From: UBA1444 sp964521625 | Lineage (GTDB): Bacteria; Bacillota; Negativicutes; UBA1444 | DNA length: 64,000 nt | Assembly: GCA_964521625.1 (NCBI GenBank) | Contig: CAZFSM010000011.1 | Coordinates: 1 to 64,000 of the forward strand | Direction of reading: 5' to 3' | Part shown: positions 62,665 to 64,000 of the stretch, piece by piece | How the letters are laid out: each line of letters starts with the position of its first letter | Position numbering within the stretch: position 1 is the first letter of the stretch | Made by a program: the position numbers and the translations under genes | Notes under the pieces: generated by a model | Seen by the model: the letters and a program-made list of their open reading frames with translations, nothing else | Databases searched by the model: none | Told to the model about the DNA's origin: nothing

Positions 62665-62689
62665 AGTCGGTTACAATTTGTAACCGACT
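62665..62689. promoter_or_regulatory. Perfect 25-base palindrome, likely activator site
   Basis: Arms AGTCGGTTACAA and TTGTAACCGACT are exact complements around a single T. The centre is about 59 bases upstream of the start point expected from the TATAAT box, the position of class I activators such as CRP/FNR family proteins. A repressor operator is the alternative. Confidence 0.65.
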
Positions 62690-62774
62690 GATATTTCAAT
62701 GCTTCTATTAACACGGCTAATTACATTTTAAATTTATTCGCCACGTTTGTATAAATAGCAAACCCCTTTATTTT

Positions 62775-62806
62775 ACTGGCCGGAGAGGATCGCAGCCAGT
62801 TTTCTT
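62775..62806. terminator. Candidate terminator hairpin near the DUF1016 remnant
   Basis: ACTGGCCG (62775-62782) pairs with CAGCCAGT (62793-62800) with one G-T pair. T-rich DNA follows on the plus strand (TTTTCTTATT), weaker on the minus strand. It may end the DUF1016 fragment transcript or be a leftover of a deleted gene. Confidence 0.4.
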
Positions 62807-62881
62807 ATTCACTTTCTATTTACCAAAGTATCTTATTTAGCTACTTTTCGGTTTATAGCGCCTTCTTTAACTATCCTATTA

Positions 62882-63211
62882 CTACTTTCTCCAACTCAAT
62901 TGTTGCGACAGTGTCGCAACAATGTTCGGGTCAGGATATTGCTCGGCAAAAGCGATCATCCTTGCTAATGCCCCTGTTGTATAACCAGGGCCAAACTCCG
63001 CCGTCAATTCTTGCGACAGCGTCGCAACAATCTTTTTTCCATAGGCAGCTCGTTTGTCGCCCAAAACTTCGCGCTTGATCCGTTCCCCAATATGCCAATA
63101 CAAGGCAACCATGCTGACGTTAATCGCCTGGGCCGCCTGCCTGCGGGCGGATTGTTCCAAAGAGCGGATATCTGAGAACAGAGAATCGACCGCAAGTTGT
63201 TTTTCACTCAT
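62882..63211 (-). pseudogene. Truncated DUF1016 (YhcG N-terminal) protein
   Basis: A 109-residue frame behind a good GGAGG site. It matches only the N-terminal part of DUF1016/YhcG proteins (NVSMVALYWHIGERIKREV, YGKKIVATLSQEL, FGPGYTTGALARMIAFAEQYPD), which are normally about 340 residues with a C-terminal PD-(D/E)xK nuclease domain. It stops right after TLSQQLSWRK, where intact proteins continue. It is probably a 3'-truncated remnant. Confidence 0.75.
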
Positions 63212-63407
63212 TCTTCATCCTCCGCGTCCTCATCGCCGGAGGCTCGCAGATAAAACCTGCTTGGTCCGGCTTTTGTGTTTTTCATTCTTTACTTCGCGTG
63301 TATGTTCAGTTCGATCTCGATCCTTGCTTGTCCAACGTGGTTGCCACGCCTACCAAACGGTTTTGCATGCCGAAGAGCAAGTGTTATCAATGGAGCTCTT
63401 TCCACTG

Positions 63408-64000
63408 TTATGCGCTTACAGCAATCCTTCTTGCCCACTGGTATTCACTTTGTAGCAAACACGAAATTGCAGTTGCCGAATACTCTGCTTCTTTTGCAGC
63501 CATTTCTTTCAAATTTCGCATTTTATTGCTAATTTCACCTTGTAGCACAGCACTGGCGGCATCTCTGTGTTTGAATTTATTGTCAATTTCATTAATTAGT
63601 CGCTTGCATCTTTGCCAAGTCGTGATTCTACCCTCAATTAAATCCGGAAAATCAAGATACAATATATGGCGAGTCAGCTCTGCTCTGTCGTATTCAAAAC
63701 TTCCTTTTATTGCAGTAGGAAAAGGGACTCCAGCTTCATCAAAAGCGATTAAGCTCACATCTTCATAACACGTTGGATCTAATAAGTAGTATAGTTCGCA
63801 AGATAATGCTTCGGACGGCCCATAAGCAATCCGACTGCCACTGTAAAGTGGAAAGAAGTCTTTCTTCCCTCTGCAGACTCCAGTATCATCGCGTTTTCCG
63901 CGGTTGCAAATTTCCCCGGATATACGATAATTTCGCCAATCAAAAGCCAACCACCAATATCCTTCATCGCTATTGCACGATTCAACCGGATGTGAAAAGT
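63408..64000 (-). CDS. Unknown protein, 5' end outside window
   Basis: An open frame that continues past the window edge; it can be read upstream of the TTG at 63950 through YWWLAFDWRNYRISGE to the last base. The readable part is about 197 residues. It has no signal peptide or membrane segment; the C-terminal part is helical and charged (RCKRLINEIDNKFKHRD, NKMRNLKEMAAKEAEYSATA). The family is not recognised. Base composition is AT-richer than in the main part of the window, suggesting transfer. Confidence 0.6.
   Translation of the reverse strand, partial: FSHPVESCNSDEGYWWLAFDWRNYRISGEICNRGKRDDTGVCRGKKDFFPLYSGSRIAYGPSEALSCELYYLLDPTCYEDVSLIAFDEAGVPFPTAIKGSFEYDRAELTRHILYLDFPDLIEGRITTWQRCKRLINEIDNKFKHRDAASAVLQGEISNKMRNLKEMAAKEAEYSATAISCLLQSEYQWARRIAVSA

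Larger units (their letters stand above)
62578..62881. other. AT-rich intergenic region with regulatory elements
   Basis: These 304 bases lie between the secreted pair and the DUF1016 fragment. They hold the TATAAT box (62625-62630), the perfect palindrome at 62665-62689 and a hairpin at 62775-62800. No open reading frame of note was found. The base composition is clearly AT-richer than the rest of the window. Confidence 0.7.

Noticed and set aside
62905..63035. Two palindromes of the TTGCGACA-TGTCGCAA type resembling operators
   Set aside because: They fall in coding positions for the repeated peptide IVATLSQ of the DUF1016 fragment, so codon constraint explains them.
63779..63985. 68-codon frame overlapping the unknown gene at the right edge
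   Set aside because: The frame at 63408-64000 is longer, open to the edge and has more protein-like composition; the shorter frame is its shadow.
1..64000. CRISPR arrays, tRNA or rRNA genes, and insertion sequences
   Set aside because: No regularly spaced repeats, no transposase-like protein and no clear cloverleaf or rRNA sequence was seen on reading; a tRNAscan or Rfam search was not possible.

Overview
The window looks like chromosomal DNA of a GC-rich, anaerobic Firmicute with a broad catabolism, most like the Negativicutes (Sporomusa group). This is inferred from strong AGGAGG-type ribosome binding sites, many GTG/TTG starts, a ferredoxin-dependent 2-oxoacid oxidoreductase, TRAP, Tct and DcuC carboxylate transporters, a PAS/AAA+ sigma-54 activator, SpoIIE-type phosphatases and a single-chain PurL. 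No rRNA, tRNA, CRISPR array or insertion sequence was seen.

Layout. (1) 0.1-5.4 kb: MFS transporter, M20 deacylase and a PLP-dependent C-S lyase form a minus-strand operon. A textbook -24/-12 promoter lies in front of it, with two tandem near-palindromes upstream and the gene of a sigma-54 activator (ACT-PAS-AAA-HTH) next to them. (2) 5.5-13.3 kb: a carbohydrate-acid or polyol operon (GntR, Zn alcohol dehydrogenase, split transketolase, beta-hydroxyacid dehydrogenase, TRAP DctPQM), closed by a strong terminator. (3) 13.4-17.5 kb: serS and a KorAB-like 2-oxoacid:ferredoxin oxidoreductase. (4) 17.6-20.7 kb, plus strand: a DNA-repair cluster (type-4 UDG, Ogt, AlkA-like glycosylase, AdaA) interrupted by a broken Tat-signal gene of the ATC-hydrolase-like family. 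(5) 20.7-30.2 kb: BMP/nucleoside-type ABC importer, an EFR1 flavodoxin-ferredoxin, a large secreted protein, pgl and zwf. (6) 30.2-40.8 kb: a fused arsenosugar-type glycosyltransferase, a small membrane protein, a disulfide reductase, the radical SAM protein ArsS, a complete OpuC-like betaine/choline importer, a PAS/GAF-SpoIIE phosphatase with its own HATPase domain, and a DsbA-like protein. (7) 40.9-46.1 kb: TctABC with a Gfo/Idh/MocA dehydrogenase and an M24-fold protein that lacks its metal ligands. (8) 46.3-56.9 kb: purL, a second PAS-SpoIIE phosphatase, icd, a DUF6282 amidohydrolase-like protein, a DcuC-type carrier and a divergent LysR regulator. (9) 56.9-64 kb: mutT, yjbQ and asparaginase, then an accessory stretch with several damaged genes (DUF3089, DUF4062/RecG-C type, DUF1016), a pair of secreted paralogs behind a long perfect palindrome, and an AT-richer unknown gene cut by the window edge.

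The main themes are uptake and oxidation of unusual small acids and conjugates, each carrier paired with its own enzymes and regulator, and one region of gene decay at the right end. The best candidates for something undescribed are the sigma-54 conjugate-hydrolysis module (region 1), the ArsS/OpuC arrangement that has no ArsM in view (region 6), and the palindrome-controlled secreted paralog pair (region 9).
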